DNA from: Listeria costaricensis
GTDB taxonomy: Bacteria; Bacillota; Bacilli; Lactobacillales; Listeriaceae
Direction of reading: 5' to 3'
Length of the DNA: 57,618 nucleotides
Assembly (NCBI RefSeq): GCF_900183385.1
Contig: NZ_FXUT01000011.1
Coordinates: forward strand, 1 to 57,618
Of the stretch, positions 10,540 to 18,753 are shown piece by piece. The translations under genes were made by a program, and so were the position numbers. The notes under the pieces are model-generated. The model saw only the letters and a list, made by a program, of their open reading frames with translations. It was not told the DNA's origin and did no database searches. The stretch's first letter is position 1, and every line of letters starts with the position of its first letter.

Positions 10540-11175
10540 ATGGCTGGCAGATTAAGGGAAGATATTACGACGGTTATAAAGAATGATGCAGCAACACGCG
10601 GCTTCTGGGATGCCTTTTTTACAAATCCGGGGCTGCATGCTCTTTGGGCGCACCGTATAGCTCACTTTTTTTATAAAAATAATATGATTGTTTTTTCAAA
10701 GATGATTGCACAATTTGCAAGGTTTACGACTAATATTGAAATCCATCCGGGGGCTGAAATTGGGCGTAGATTGTTTATCGACCATGGTGCTGGTGTAGTG
10801 ATTGGGGAAACGGCTGAAATTGGCGACGATGTGATTATTTTTCATGGTGTAACGCTTGGTGGGACGGGGAAAGATTCTGGAAAGCGTCATCCGACAGTGG
10901 GAAATGGTGTGTTGATTTCAGCGGGTGCCAAGATTCTAGGACCTATTCAAATCGGTTCCAACGCAAAAATTGGTGCGAGTGCAGTCGTGCTAAAGGATGT
11001 GCCGCCGGATTCGACGGTTGTGGGGATTCCGGCAAAAGTAGTTCGATTGAATGGACGAACAGTAGGGCATGTAGAGCCGAATATTGATGCGCTTTATCAA
11101 AGAATGAGTGAACTTGAAAGGAAAATAGAAAAACTGGAGCAAGGAGAGAAGAACGATGACTTTACAGATTTATAA
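10540..11175 (+). CDS. cysE: Serine O-acetyltransferase CysE
   Basis: CysE acetylates L-serine with acetyl-CoA, the first committed step of cysteine synthesis. The 211-residue protein has an N-terminal helical domain and a left-handed beta-helix of hexapeptide repeats, with the active-site stretch [12 protein letters not shown] near residues 82-93. ATG 10540 was chosen over the longer frame because AAAGGAG (10525-10531) is 8 nt upstream. Its last 20 bases overlap cysS, so both are translated from one mRNA under the Cys T-box, tying cysteine supply to its use in charging tRNA. Confidence 0.95.
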   Translation: MAGRLREDITTVIKNDAATRGFWDAFFTNPGLHALWAHRIAHFFYKNNMIVFSKMIAQFARFTTNIEIHPGAEIGRRLFIDHGAGVVIGETAEIGDDVIIFHGVTLGGTGKDSGKRHPTVGNGVLISAGAKILGPIQIGSNAKIGASAVVLKDVPPDSTVVGIPAKVVRLNGRTVGHVEPNIDALYQRMSELERKIEKLEQGEKNDDFTDL

Positions 11176-12571
11176 TACGTTATCTCGTGAAAAAGAAGTT
11201 TTTAAGCCGCTTGAAAAAGGAAAAGTCAAAATGTATGTCTGCGGACCGACCGTGTATAATTTTATTCATATTGGGAACGCTCGGCCAATCATTGTTTTTG
11301 ATACAGTGCGGCGTTATTTGACGTATCGTGGTTATGACGTGCAGTTTGTTTCCAATTTTACGGATGTGGATGATAAGCTGATTCGTGCGGCTGAGGAATT
11401 GAAACTGACGGTGCCGGAAGTGGCTGATCGCTTTATCGGGGCTTATTTTGATGATGTGGATCGGTTGAATGTGGCAAAAGCGTCTGTTAATCCGCGAGTG
11501 ACGGAAAATATGGCGGATATCATTACGTTTATTGAGCAGTTGATTGAAAAAGGATTCGCCTATGAGTCAGCAGGTGATGTTTATTTCCGCTCGAAAAAAT
11601 TTGAAGGGTACGGGAAGCTTTCCAATCAACCGATGGATGAATTGCAACACGGAATTCGTGTGGAGGCCAATGATCGGAAGGAAGACCAGCTAGATTTCAC
11701 TCTTTGGAAAAATGCGAAGCCGGGGGAGATCAATTGGGAAAGTCCTTGGGGCAAGGGGCGTCCGGGCTGGCATATCGAATGCTCGGCTTTGGCGCGTAAA
11801 TATTTAGGTGATACGATTGATATTCATGCTGGCGGGCAGGATTTGATTTTTCCGCATCATGAAGATGAGATTGCACAGTCCGAAGCGCTGACGGGGAAAA
11901 CTTTTGCCCGGTACTGGATGCACAATGGCTTTTTGAATATTGATGGGGAAAAAATGTCGAAATCATTGGGGAATTTTATTACGCTGCATGATGTTTTGAA
12001 AGATCATGATCCGAATGTGATTCGCTTCTTTATGCTTTCTGTCCACTATCGGCGGCCGATTTCTCTAAGTGATGCAACGCTTGAGGATGCTAAAAACGGG
12101 CTGGATCGTTTGAAAACGGCCTATCAGAATATCGACTATCGGATTGTGAATGCCGAAGAGGATGATGTGAATGAACTGGAGCATGATGATTGGCTGGAGC
12201 AGTTGACAGAGCTTAAGCAGCAATTTGAAGATGAAATGGACGATGATTTTAATACGGCCAATGCGATTACGGCTTTCCATGAGCTTGCTAAGCGTGCCAA
12301 TATTTATTTAACAAAAGAGAAGGTATCGATAGCCGTCATGCGTGAATTTTTAAGTATGATGCGTTTGTTTGCGGAGGTTCTAGGGCTGAAATTAGAGGAA
12401 TCGAAATCAGTGGGATTAGACGATGGGGAAATTGATGAGCTGATCGAGGAGCGGCAAGTGGCGAAAAATGAGCGTAATTTTGATCGTGCCGACGAGATTC
12501 GTGATTTGTTGAAGGAAAAAGGCGTTATTTTAGAAGATACGGCACATGGAACACGTTGGAAAAGAGGCTGA
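11156..12571 (+). CDS. cysS: Cysteinyl-tRNA synthetase
   Basis: Class I synthetase for tRNA-Cys. The 471-residue protein has the zinc/active-site cysteine region YVCGPTVYN (C29), HIG of the HIGH motif near 38-40, HHEDE zinc ligands in the middle and KMSKS at 266-270. An AAGGAGAGAAG ribosome site lies inside the end of cysE, giving a 20-nt overlap. Expression is controlled by the Cys T-box ahead of cysE. mrnC follows at once. Confidence 0.97.
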   Translation: MTLQIYNTLSREKEVFKPLEKGKVKMYVCGPTVYNFIHIGNARPIIVFDTVRRYLTYRGYDVQFVSNFTDVDDKLIRAAEELKLTVPEVADRFIGAYFDDVDRLNVAKASVNPRVTENMADIITFIEQLIEKGFAYESAGDVYFRSKKFEGYGKLSNQPMDELQHGIRVEANDRKEDQLDFTLWKNAKPGEINWESPWGKGRPGWHIECSALARKYLGDTIDIHAGGQDLIFPHHEDEIAQSEALTGKTFARYWMHNGFLNIDGEKMSKSLGNFITLHDVLKDHDPNVIRFFMLSVHYRRPISLSDATLEDAKNGLDRLKTAYQNIDYRIVNAEEDDVNELEHDDWLEQLTELKQQFEDEMDDDFNTANAITAFHELAKRANIYLTKEKVSIAVMREFLSMMRLFAEVLGLKLEESKSVGLDDGEIDELIEERQVAKNERNFDRADEIRDLLKEKGVILEDTAHGTRWKRG

Positions 12572-12573
12572 GC

Positions 12574-12984
12574 ATGGCAAAAATGAAGGATTATAAACAA
12601 CTTAACGGTTTAGCACTTGCTTATATGGGTGATGCCGTTTATGAAAAACAGGTGCGGCTTCATCTGCTGGAAATAGGGAAAACGAGACCTAACCATCTGC
12701 ACAAAACCGCGACCAAATATGTTTCGGCCAAAGCGCAAGCCTACATTTTACAAACGCTTTTAGATGAAGGGTTTTTGAACGAAGAAGAAGAGCTGATCAT
12801 GAAACGAGGACGGAATGCGAAAAGTTATTCAGTTCCTAAAAATACGGATGCGGCGACTTATAATATGTCTTCGGCGTTTGAAGCGGTTATCGGCTATCTT
12901 TTTCTTGGAGAAGAGACGGAACGCTTAGCTTTATGGATGGAACGTGCTATCACAATTATTGAAGAAACGGAGCTGAAAAAATAA
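12574..12984 (+). CDS. mrnC: Mini-ribonuclease III
   Basis: Mini-III lacks the double-stranded RNA-binding domain of RNase III and matures 23S rRNA ends. The 136-residue protein is a single RNase III catalytic domain: LAYMGDAVYE (acidic D in the first motif) near residue 14 and the second motif AFEAVIGYLFL near 96-106. ATG 12574 is used; an ATG three codons later is an alternative and a TTG upstream is unlikely. It begins 3 nt after cysS and overlaps rlmB by one base. Confidence 0.9.
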   Translation: MAKMKDYKQLNGLALAYMGDAVYEKQVRLHLLEIGKTRPNHLHKTATKYVSAKAQAYILQTLLDEGFLNEEEELIMKRGRNAKSYSVPKNTDAATYNMSSAFEAVIGYLFLGEETERLALWMERAITIIEETELKK

Positions 12985-13727
12985 TGGATCAGGAATGGAT
13001 TGGCGGGCGGAATCCTGTCTTAGAAGTACTTCGCTCTGAGCGCGATGTGCATAAAGTTTATATTGCGGAAGGCTCACAAAAAGGCGTGATGAAGCAGATT
13101 ATCGGCCTTGCAAAAGAAAAGAAGGTAGAGATTCGTTTTGTGCCTAAAGCGAAGATTGATAAAGTTGTCAGCGGGGCGCATCAAGGCGTGGCAGCTCAAA
13201 TTGCCGCCTATCAATATTTTGAATTAGAGGACCTCTTTCAAAAAGCGGAAGAAAAACAAGAGGATCCGTTCTTTATCATACTGGATGAGCTGGAGGACCC
13301 GCATAATCTTGGTTCCATCATGCGGACGGCTGATGCAGTGGGGGCGCACGGCATCATTATTCCCAAACGGCGCTCTGTCAGTTTAACGCAAACGGTTGCC
13401 AAAGCTTCTACTGGTGCAATCGAATATGTGCCTGTCGTTCGGGTGACCAATATTAGCCAGACAATTGAGAAATTGCAAAAGCGGGGTGTTTGGGTCTTTG
13501 GGACGGATGCTAAGGGAAGCAGTGATTACCGTACGATGGATGCGAGTCTCCCTCTTGCAGTTGTGATCGGCAGTGAAGGCTTTGGCATGAGTCGACTGGT
13601 TCGGGAGAAATGTGATTTTCTGATTCATTTGCCGATGGTTGGCAAGGTGACATCACTGAATGCTTCGGTGGCAGCCAGTTTGCTTCTTTATGAAGTTTAT
13701 CGAAAACGATTTCCATTGGGGGAATAG
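12984..13727 (+). CDS. rlmB: 23S rRNA (guanosine-2'-O-)-methyltransferase RlmB
   Basis: A SpoU/TrmH family SAM-dependent 2'-O-methyltransferase, classically for G2251 of 23S rRNA. The 247-residue protein has an N-terminal L30e-like RNA-binding domain (about 1-80) and the trefoil-knot SPOUT domain with LEDPHNLGSIMRTADA (around 104-119), GSEGFGMSR and the terminal knot SLNASVAASLLLYE. Start overlaps the mrnC stop (TAATG). It lies in the conserved RNA-metabolism run mrnC-rlmB-rae1. Confidence 0.93.
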   Translation: MDQEWIGGRNPVLEVLRSERDVHKVYIAEGSQKGVMKQIIGLAKEKKVEIRFVPKAKIDKVVSGAHQGVAAQIAAYQYFELEDLFQKAEEKQEDPFFIILDELEDPHNLGSIMRTADAVGAHGIIIPKRRSVSLTQTVAKASTGAIEYVPVVRVTNISQTIEKLQKRGVWVFGTDAKGSSDYRTMDASLPLAVVIGSEGFGMSRLVREKCDFLIHLPMVGKVTSLNASVAASLLLYEVYRKRFPLGE

Positions 13728-13730
13728 GTG

Positions 13731-14243
13731 ATGCAGCATATTTTTCTCGTAGATGGGTATAATGTGATTGGCGCGTGGCCGGAGCTGAGCCGATTGAAGG
13801 ATTATGATCTGGAGGCTGCGCGGAACACGCTGGTCGAATGGATGGCCGAATATCAGAGTTATACAGGTTACCGGGTGGTGGTTGTTTTTGACGCGCAATA
13901 CGTCCGGAGTTCGCAGCGGAAAATGATCCAGCATAAGGTGGAGGTTGTCTATACGAAAGAAGACGAGACGGCTGATGAATATATTGAACGCAAGGCGATC
14001 GAATGGAAAAATGCTAAGACACAGATTATCGTAGCGACGAGTGACTATACGGAACAATGGGCGATTTTTGGGCAGGGGGCGCTGCGGCTTTCTTCCAGAG
14101 AGCTGTTGTTTGAACTTCAGGAGATGACCAAATCGACAAGTCGCAAAATTCAACGGATCCAGGAGAAAATGCCGAAATCAAAGCTGAACTTGGATTCTGA
14201 GACGCTAAAACAGCTGGAAATGTGGCGGAGAGGCCAAAAATAG
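13731..14243 (+). CDS. rae1: Rae1/YacP, ribosome-associated NYN-domain endoribonuclease
   Basis: The family (Bacillus subtilis Rae1) cleaves mRNA in the ribosomal A site. The 170-residue protein has a PIN-like NYN domain starting FLVDGYNVIGAW, with conserved acidic residues there and at VVFDAQ and VATSDYTEQ. ATG 13731 is preceded by GGGGGA; a GTG one codon earlier is also in frame. It follows rlmB without a gap; the sigH promoter lies just after it. Confidence 0.85.
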   Translation: MQHIFLVDGYNVIGAWPELSRLKDYDLEAARNTLVEWMAEYQSYTGYRVVVVFDAQYVRSSQRKMIQHKVEVVYTKEDETADEYIERKAIEWKNAKTQIIVATSDYTEQWAIFGQGALRLSSRELLFELQEMTKSTSRKIQRIQEKMPKSKLNLDSETLKQLEMWRRGQK

Positions 14244-14246
14244 TCG

Positions 14247-14276
14247 TTGACCGCTAGACGCTTATCTCTGTATAAT
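14247..14276 (+). promoter_or_regulatory. sigH promoter
   Basis: TTGACC (14247-14252), 18-bp spacer, perfect TATAAT (14271-14276); predicted start about 45 nt before sigH. Confidence 0.75.
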
Positions 14277-14328
14277 AGAACAACCAAGCAAGCGACAAAA
14301 TTTCTAAGTAAAGGAAGAGAGGCAGTCA

Positions 14329-14952
14329 TTGAAGAATCAAAAGGACAAAAATGCTTCTGAATTAGAAAAGCTTGAACGTGCCAGACATGGAGATACAGAA
14401 GCGCTGGAATATTTTTTCACAAAGTATCAACCGGTCATTTATTGGAAATCAACTCAATATTTCTTACAGGGAGCGGAGCGGGATGATTTGATTCAGGAGG
14501 CGATGATCGGTTTTTTTAAGGCGATTCGCGACTTTGATCCTGCACGTGAGGCATCTTTCCGCTCGTTTGCAGAAATTTGTATCAATCGGCAGCTGCTTTC
14601 TGCTGTGAAGCGCTCAACACGCAAGAAGAATTTTGCCCTGAATAATTCCGTGTCACTGGATACACCGATGGCAGATGATGAGTCTCTGGACTGGACACTG
14701 CTTGATGTAATTTCCGAGGAGAGTGCTGAGACGCCGGAAGATTTTTTGATTAAAAATGAGGATCTCGGTCAAGTAGCGAGGAAGCTAAAAAAAGTGACCA
14801 GCTCTTTTGAACAGGAAGTTTTGCGGCAATATCTAGAAGGAAAAAGTTATCAGGAAATGGCGGCAGCATTTGGGAAAAATGAAAAAGCTATCGATAATGC
14901 CTTGCAGCGTGTCAAAAAGAAGATGGCGAAGGAATTGGCAGATCCTTCTTGA
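14329..14952 (+). CDS. sigH: RNA polymerase sigma factor SigH (sigma-30)
   Basis: An alternative sigma factor of the Spo0H group; in non-sporulating Listeria it affects stress and competence-related genes. The 207-residue protein has region 2 (RDDLIQEAMIGFFKAIRDFD, about 50-69) and region 4 with a helix-turn-helix (SYQEMAAAFGKNEKAIDNALQRVKKK near the C-terminus). The start is TTG 14329, after an AGGAAGAGAGG ribosome site; no ATG fits the family N-terminus. Own promoter directly upstream. Confidence 0.9.
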   Translation: MKNQKDKNASELEKLERARHGDTEALEYFFTKYQPVIYWKSTQYFLQGAERDDLIQEAMIGFFKAIRDFDPAREASFRSFAEICINRQLLSAVKRSTRKKNFALNNSVSLDTPMADDESLDWTLLDVISEESAETPEDFLIKNEDLGQVARKLKKVTSSFEQEVLRQYLEGKSYQEMAAAFGKNEKAIDNALQRVKKKMAKELADPS

Positions 14953-14981
14953 TATTTGACTAAAATGTCACAAAAAATAAT

Positions 14982-15010
14982 TTGACGGTCTATATAACAG
15001 GTGGTATAGT
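14982..15010 (+). promoter_or_regulatory. rpmG-secE promoter
   Basis: TTGACG (14982-14987), 17-bp spacer, TATAGT (15005-15010). Confidence 0.75.
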
Positions 15011-15068
15011 AAAATGGATGCGAAGAGTACTAGCATCGATTTGTCTTAATCAATCGGAGTTGAAAGCA

Positions 15069-15218
15069 ATGAAGAAAAAAGTATCTCTCGCTTGTTCGGA
15101 GTGTGGATCTAGAAACTATTCAGTAAGTGCCAGTGGAGCAAACCGCCAATCACGTTTAGAAGTGAAGAAATTTTGCCGGCACTGTAATAAACATACGTTA
15201 CATCGTGAAACAAAATAG
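15069..15218 (+). CDS. rpmG: 50S ribosomal protein L33
   Basis: A 49-residue ribosomal protein L33 of the zinc-binding type, with two CxxC pairs (CSEC near residues 9-12 and CRHC near 36-39). The frame stays open further upstream, but those codons overlap the promoter, and ATG 15069 behind GGAG gives the family start [12 protein letters not shown]. It precedes secE by 17 nt and is probably cotranscribed with it. Confidence 0.93.
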   Translation: MKKKVSLACSECGSRNYSVSASGANRQSRLEVKKFCRHCNKHTLHRETK

Positions 15219-15235
15219 TCAATGGAGGTTTTAGC

Positions 15236-15415
15236 ATGTCTGCAATTTCACGCTTTTTCAAAAATGTCTCTTCTGAAATGCGCAAAGTTACATGGCCAAC
15301 ACGTAAAGAGCTTGCTTCTTACACTGTAACAGTAGTTTTCACTGTTATCTTGTTCGCAGTATTCTTTATGGTAATCGATTTTGGAATTGAACAATTGATT
15401 CAACTTATTATGTAG
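15236..15415 (+). CDS. secE: Preprotein translocase subunit SecE
   Basis: SecE clamps the SecY channel in the cytoplasmic membrane. The 59-residue protein starts MSAISRFFKNVSSEMRKVTW, carries the conserved KVTWPTRKEL amphipathic segment and one membrane helix (about residues 28-50), typical of the short Gram-positive form. Ribosome site AATGGAGG lies 10 nt upstream. Position between rpmG and nusG is universal in this group. Confidence 0.95.
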   Translation: MSAISRFFKNVSSEMRKVTWPTRKELASYTVTVVFTVILFAVFFMVIDFGIEQLIQLIM

Positions 15416-15463
15416 TAAGGCTGGGCAATTATAAAAAATAATGTTATAATACTACTTGTGATG

Positions 15464-15490
15464 AAACCCGAGTATTCCCGGGTTTTTTAT
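15464..15490 (+). terminator. Terminator-like hairpin between secE and nusG
   Basis: AAACCCG (15464-15470) pairs with CGGGTTT (15479-15485) and is followed by a T-run. A TATAAT at 15445-15450 with a weak -35 (TGGGCA, 15422-15427) lies just before it, so this may act as an attenuator in a short nusG leader rather than as a plain terminator for secE. Confidence 0.7.
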
Positions 15491-15533
15491 TTTGCATTCT
15501 AATCGAGAGCGATTTATTCAATGAATAGAAATG

Positions 15534-15574
15534 AAGGAGGATGCGGCGAATAGGCTGCCGCGTACAATGAAATG
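15534..15574 (+). promoter_or_regulatory. nusG ribosome site separated from its start by a hairpin
   Basis: AAGGAGG (15534-15540) lies 31 nt before ATG 15572, too far for ordinary initiation. Between them GCGGC (15543-15547) can pair with GCCGC (15557-15561). Folding of this 19-nt hairpin would bring the effective spacing to about 12 nt. No better ribosome site is seen next to the start. Confidence 0.6.
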
Positions 15575-16105
15575 GAAAAAAACTGGTATGTCGTACACAC
15601 TTATTCAGGTTATGAAAACAAAGTCAAAGCCAACTTGGAGAAACGTGTAGAATCAATGGGAATGACGGATAAAATCTTCCGCGTTATCGTGCCCGAAGAA
15701 GAAGAAACAGAAGTGAAAAATGGCAAAACAAAAACGGTGAAACGTAAAGTGTTCCCGGGATATGTTTTGGTAGAAATCGTGATGACGGACGATTCTTGGT
15801 ATGTTGTACGGAATACGCCTGGTGTAACAGGGTTTGTTGGTTCGGCTGGTTCTGGTTCCAAACCAACGCCGCTTCTTCCGGAAGAAGCAGATCGTATTCT
15901 GAAAAGCATGGGAATGGTCGACAAACGTGCTGATGCTGATTTTGAAATCGGTGAAACGGTTATGGTGAAAGAAGGGCCATTCGCAGAGTACTCTGGTAAA
16001 GTGGACGAAATGGATATGGACAAAGGCAAAGCAAAAGTTATGGTTAATATGTTTGGCCGTGAAACACCTGTTGAAGTGGATTTCAATCAAATCGAAAAAA
16101 TTTAA
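15572..16105 (+). CDS. nusG: Transcription termination/antitermination protein NusG
   Basis: NusG binds RNA polymerase and modulates pausing, Rho action and coupling to translation. The 177-residue protein has the NGN domain (NWYVVHTYSGYENKVKANLE at the start, PGYVLVE in the middle) and a C-terminal KOW domain (about 122-177, VKEGPFAEYSGKV). The start is supported by the family N-terminus, but its ribosome site is unusual (see the adjacent site entry). Followed by its own terminator. Confidence 0.95.
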   Translation: MEKNWYVVHTYSGYENKVKANLEKRVESMGMTDKIFRVIVPEEEETEVKNGKTKTVKRKVFPGYVLVEIVMTDDSWYVVRNTPGVTGFVGSAGSGSKPTPLLPEEADRILKSMGMVDKRADADFEIGETVMVKEGPFAEYSGKVDEMDMDKGKAKVMVNMFGRETPVEVDFNQIEKI

Positions 16106-16112
16106 GTGTGAG

Positions 16113-16138
16113 CCTCCGCTGGTTGCGGGGGTTTTTTT
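16113..16138 (+). terminator. nusG terminator
   Basis: Seven-pair stem 16113-16119 with 16125-16131 (CCTCCGC/GCGGGGG, one wobble) followed by seven T. Confidence 0.9.
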
Positions 16139-16150
16139 ATGAAAATCAGC

Positions 16151-16179
16151 TTGCATTTTCACACGAGAAGTGGTAACAT
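16151..16179 (+). promoter_or_regulatory. rplK-rplA promoter
   Basis: TTGCAT (16151-16156), 17-bp spacer, TAACAT (16174-16179) with an extended TGG. The ~85-nt leader before rplK has a GGGAGGGG...CCCC stretch (16211-16236) that might be the L1 autoregulatory site; that part is inference. Confidence 0.65.
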
Positions 16180-16269
16180 ATATTGGTGCGTTTAGGCGCA
16201 TGTTTGAATGTGGGAGGGGAAATACTTAACCCCAATCAACCACAACACGGACTTAAGGAGGTATGTCTC

Positions 16270-16695
16270 GTGGCTAAAAAAGTTATTAAAGAAGTTAAGC
16301 TTCAAATTCCAGCAGGTAAAGCAAATCCTGCACCTCCAGTCGGACCTGCACTAGGTCAAGCTGGTGTAAACATTATGGGATTCTGTAAAGAGTTTAACGC
16401 TCGCACAGCCGATCAAGCTGGTCTTATCATTCCTGTTGTGATCACTGTATTTGAAGACCGTTCGTTTACGTTCATCACTAAAACTCCACCAGCAGCAGTA
16501 TTGCTTAAAAAAGCTGCTAAAGTAGAAAAAGGCTCTGGTGAACCTAACCGTAACAAAGTTGCATCTGTAACACGTGCTCAAGTACAGGAAATTGCTGAAA
16601 CTAAAATGCCTGACCTTAACGCTGCAAATGTTGAATCTGCAATGCGTATGGTTGAAGGTACTGCTCGTTCTATGGGTATCACAATCCAAGACTAA
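16270..16695 (+). CDS. rplK: 50S ribosomal protein L11
   Basis: L11 forms the GTPase-associated stalk base and is needed for RelA-type sensing. The 141-residue protein reads [20 protein letters not shown] at the start and has the PPVGPALGQ signature. The frame extends further upstream into the promoter, but GTG 16270 follows AAGGAGG by 8 nt and matches the family. First gene of rplK-rplA. Confidence 0.97.
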   Translation: MAKKVIKEVKLQIPAGKANPAPPVGPALGQAGVNIMGFCKEFNARTADQAGLIIPVVITVFEDRSFTFITKTPPAAVLLKKAAKVEKGSGEPNRNKVASVTRAQVQEIAETKMPDLNAANVESAMRMVEGTARSMGITIQD

Positions 16696-16735
16696 GAGAG
16701 AGTTCGCAATTTCGAAACAATAAGGAGGAAAAGAA

Positions 16736-17425
16736 ATGGCTAAGAAAGGTAAAAAGTATCAAGAAGCTTTGAAAAAAGTTGATGCAAAAAAAGTGTACGC
16801 TGTTGAAGAAGCAGTAGCACTTGCTAAAGAAATCGACTTCGCTAAATTCGATGCAACTGTTGAAGTAGCATTCCGTCTTGGCGTTGACCCTAAAAAAGCG
16901 GATCAACAAATCCGTGGCGCAGTAGTATTACCGCATGGTACTGGTAAAACTCAACGCGTTCTAGTATTCGCAAAAGGCGAAAAAGCAAAAGAAGCAGAAG
17001 CTGCTGGCGCTGATTTCGTTGGAGATGCTGAATATGTTGATAAAATCAACCAAGGTTGGTTTGATTTTGACGTAATCGTTGCAACACCTGACATGATGGG
17101 TGAAGTTGGTAAACTGGGCCGCGTGCTTGGACCAAAAGGCTTAATGCCAAACCCTAAAACTGGTACTGTAACAATGGACGTAACAAAAGCTGTTAACGAC
17201 ATTAAAGCTGGTAAAGTTGAATACCGCGTCGACAAAGCTGGAAATATCCATGCTGCAATCGGTAAAGTATCCTTCGACACTGAAAAATTAGTTGAAAACT
17301 TCCGTACAGTAAATGACGTGCTTCAAAAAGCGAAACCTGCTGCTGCTAAAGGTACTTATGTAAAACATCTTGCAGTTGCAACTACTTTCGGACCTGGTAT
17401 CAACGTTGATCCATCTTCTCTATAA
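16736..17425 (+). CDS. rplA: 50S ribosomal protein L1
   Basis: L1 forms the mobile L1 stalk of the 50S subunit and usually represses its own operon by binding the leader. The 229-residue protein shows the L1 signature around [15 protein letters not shown] (about residues 126-140). AAGGAGG lies 7 nt before the ATG. It is the second and last gene before the L10 leader promoter. Confidence 0.98.
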   Translation: MAKKGKKYQEALKKVDAKKVYAVEEAVALAKEIDFAKFDATVEVAFRLGVDPKKADQQIRGAVVLPHGTGKTQRVLVFAKGEKAKEAEAAGADFVGDAEYVDKINQGWFDFDVIVATPDMMGEVGKLGRVLGPKGLMPNPKTGTVTMDVTKAVNDIKAGKVEYRVDKAGNIHAAIGKVSFDTEKLVENFRTVNDVLQKAKPAAAKGTYVKHLAVATTFGPGINVDPSSL

Positions 17426-17443
17426 GAGAGTTCTGAAAAAAGG

Positions 17444-17472
17444 TTGACGCAAAAAGCATGTTTTGCTAAACT
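17444..17472 (+). promoter_or_regulatory. rplJ-rplL promoter
   Basis: TTGACG (17444-17449), 17-bp spacer, TAAACT (17467-17472), just after rplA; it would start the L10 leader transcript. Confidence 0.7.
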
Positions 17473-17479
17473 ATACTAG

Positions 17480-17620
17480 TTGAAACAAATTAAATATCCT
17501 TACCGTAGACAGCTGGTGCGATTTTTCGCTTAATTTTGCCCGCCGAGGATTTCGATAGGAAAGTCTTTGTTGCTTTCTTGTGCCTCTGCGTGTCTACGTG
17601 CGCAGAGGTTTTTATTTGCG
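17480..17620 (+). promoter_or_regulatory. Ribosomal protein L10 leader
   Basis: The leader between rplA and rplJ carries the conserved L10-leader elements CCTTACCGTAGACAGCTGG (17499-17517) and GCCCGCCGAGGAT (17538-17550), where the L10-L12 complex binds. It ends in a strong hairpin (CCTCTGCG 17583-17590 with CGCAGAGG 17601-17608) and T-run, an intrinsic terminator that would attenuate rplJ-rplL when free L10 is in excess. Confidence 0.88.
17583..17615 (+). terminator. Attenuator terminator of the L10 leader
   Basis: Perfect 8-bp GC-rich stem with a 10-nt loop, followed by TTTTTATTT, 40 nt before the rplJ start. Confidence 0.88.
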
Positions 17621-17655
17621 TTCAAATGGACTGAAATTGGACGGAGGTGTAAAGA

Positions 17656-18156
17656 TTGAATAAAATTATCGAAGCTAAACAAAGTGTTGTTGAAGAAATC
17701 ACAGGTAAATTAAACGACAGCGCATCAACAATCATTGTTGACTACCGCGGTCTTAATGTAGCTGAAATCACTGAGTTACGTAAACAATTACGTGAAGCAG
17801 GTATTGATTTCAAAGTATACAAAAATACACTTGTTCGTCGTGCTGTTAGTGCAAAAGGTTTGGAAGGTCTTGAAGAAGTATTGACTGGCCCTAATGCGAT
17901 TGCTTTCAGTAATGAAGACGTAGTTGCACCGGCTAAAATTTTGAATGACTTCGCGAAAGCTCACGAAGCACTTGAAATCAAAGCAGGTATCATCGAAGGT
18001 AGCGTATCTTCTGTTGAAGAAGTTAAAGCTCTTGCAACTCTTCCATCTCGCGAAGGCTTGCTATCCATGCTTTGCAGCGTACTTCAAGCTCCAGTTCGCA
18101 ACTTGGCTCTTGCAACAAAAGCTGTTGCTGACCAAAAAGCTGAACAAGAAGCTTAA
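17656..18156 (+). CDS. rplJ: 50S ribosomal protein L10
   Basis: L10 anchors the L7/L12 dimers on the ribosomal stalk and, as the L10-L12 complex, represses its own mRNA. The 166-residue protein has the N-terminal rRNA-binding domain ([21 protein letters not shown] region around 30-50) and a C-terminal helix for L12. Start is TTG 17656 behind ACGGAGGTG. Preceded by the L10 leader and followed by rplL. Confidence 0.96.
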   Translation: MNKIIEAKQSVVEEITGKLNDSASTIIVDYRGLNVAEITELRKQLREAGIDFKVYKNTLVRRAVSAKGLEGLEEVLTGPNAIAFSNEDVVAPAKILNDFAKAHEALEIKAGIIEGSVSSVEEVKALATLPSREGLLSMLCSVLQAPVRNLALATKAVADQKAEQEA

Positions 18157-18208
18157 TCTCAAGTTTATCTAAAACTAAAAAATTAATTTTAAATGGAGGA
18201 ATTTTAAA

Positions 18209-18577
18209 ATGGCTTTAAACATTGAAGAAATCATTGCTTCCGTTAAAGAAGCATCTGTACTAGAACTTAACGATCTTGTAAAAGCAATCGAAGAAGAATT
18301 TGGCGTAACTGCTGCTGCTCCTGTAGCTGTAGCTGGTGCTGCTGGTGGGGAAGCTGCTGCAGAACAAACTGAATTCACAGTTGAACTTGCTAGCGCTGGC
18401 GATTCCAAAATCAAAGTTATCAAAGTGGTTCGTGAAATCACAGGTCTTGGCTTGAAAGAAGCTAAAGAACTAGTTGACAACGCTCCTAAAGCTCTTAAAG
18501 AAGGCGTTGCTAAAGAAGAAGCTGAAGAAATCAAAGCTAAACTTGAAGAAGTTGGCGCTAACGTAGAAGTTAAATAA
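18209..18577 (+). CDS. rplL: 50S ribosomal protein L7/L12
   Basis: The stalk protein that recruits translation factors. The 122-residue protein has an N-terminal dimerisation helix region, an alanine-rich hinge (about 33-52) and the C-terminal domain with [20 protein letters not shown] (69-88). Strong ATGGAGGAAT ribosome site. Transcription ends at the hairpin directly downstream. Confidence 0.98.
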   Translation: MALNIEEIIASVKEASVLELNDLVKAIEEEFGVTAAAPVAVAGAAGGEAAAEQTEFTVELASAGDSKIKVIKVVREITGLGLKEAKELVDNAPKALKEGVAKEEAEEIKAKLEEVGANVEVK

Positions 18578-18591
18578 TTTTTGCCTAGCAA

Positions 18592-18628
18592 AACGTCTGT
18601 TACCTTTCGAGGTAGCAGGCGTTTTTTT
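18592..18628 (+). terminator. rplL terminator
   Basis: 13-pair stem with two wobble pairs (18592-18604 with 18611-18623) and a T-run. Confidence 0.9.
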
Positions 18629-18753
18629 GTCGTTTGTGTGAATTTAATCGTTTTTATTATAAAAAAAGAATTATTTTTGCTAAAATGGACTGCAAGAAAG
18701 GAGGACTATAAGTCGTAACATAATTTAGTAATAAGGGGGTTAATATAATTATT

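Noticed and set aside
14982-15068. N-terminal extension of the L33 frame
   Set aside because: It would place the start on the -35 box of the promoter; the family begins at [12 protein letters not shown].
16183-16269. N-terminal extension of the L11 frame
   Set aside because: It covers the transcript leader; GTG 16270 with AAGGAGG matches all L11 proteins.
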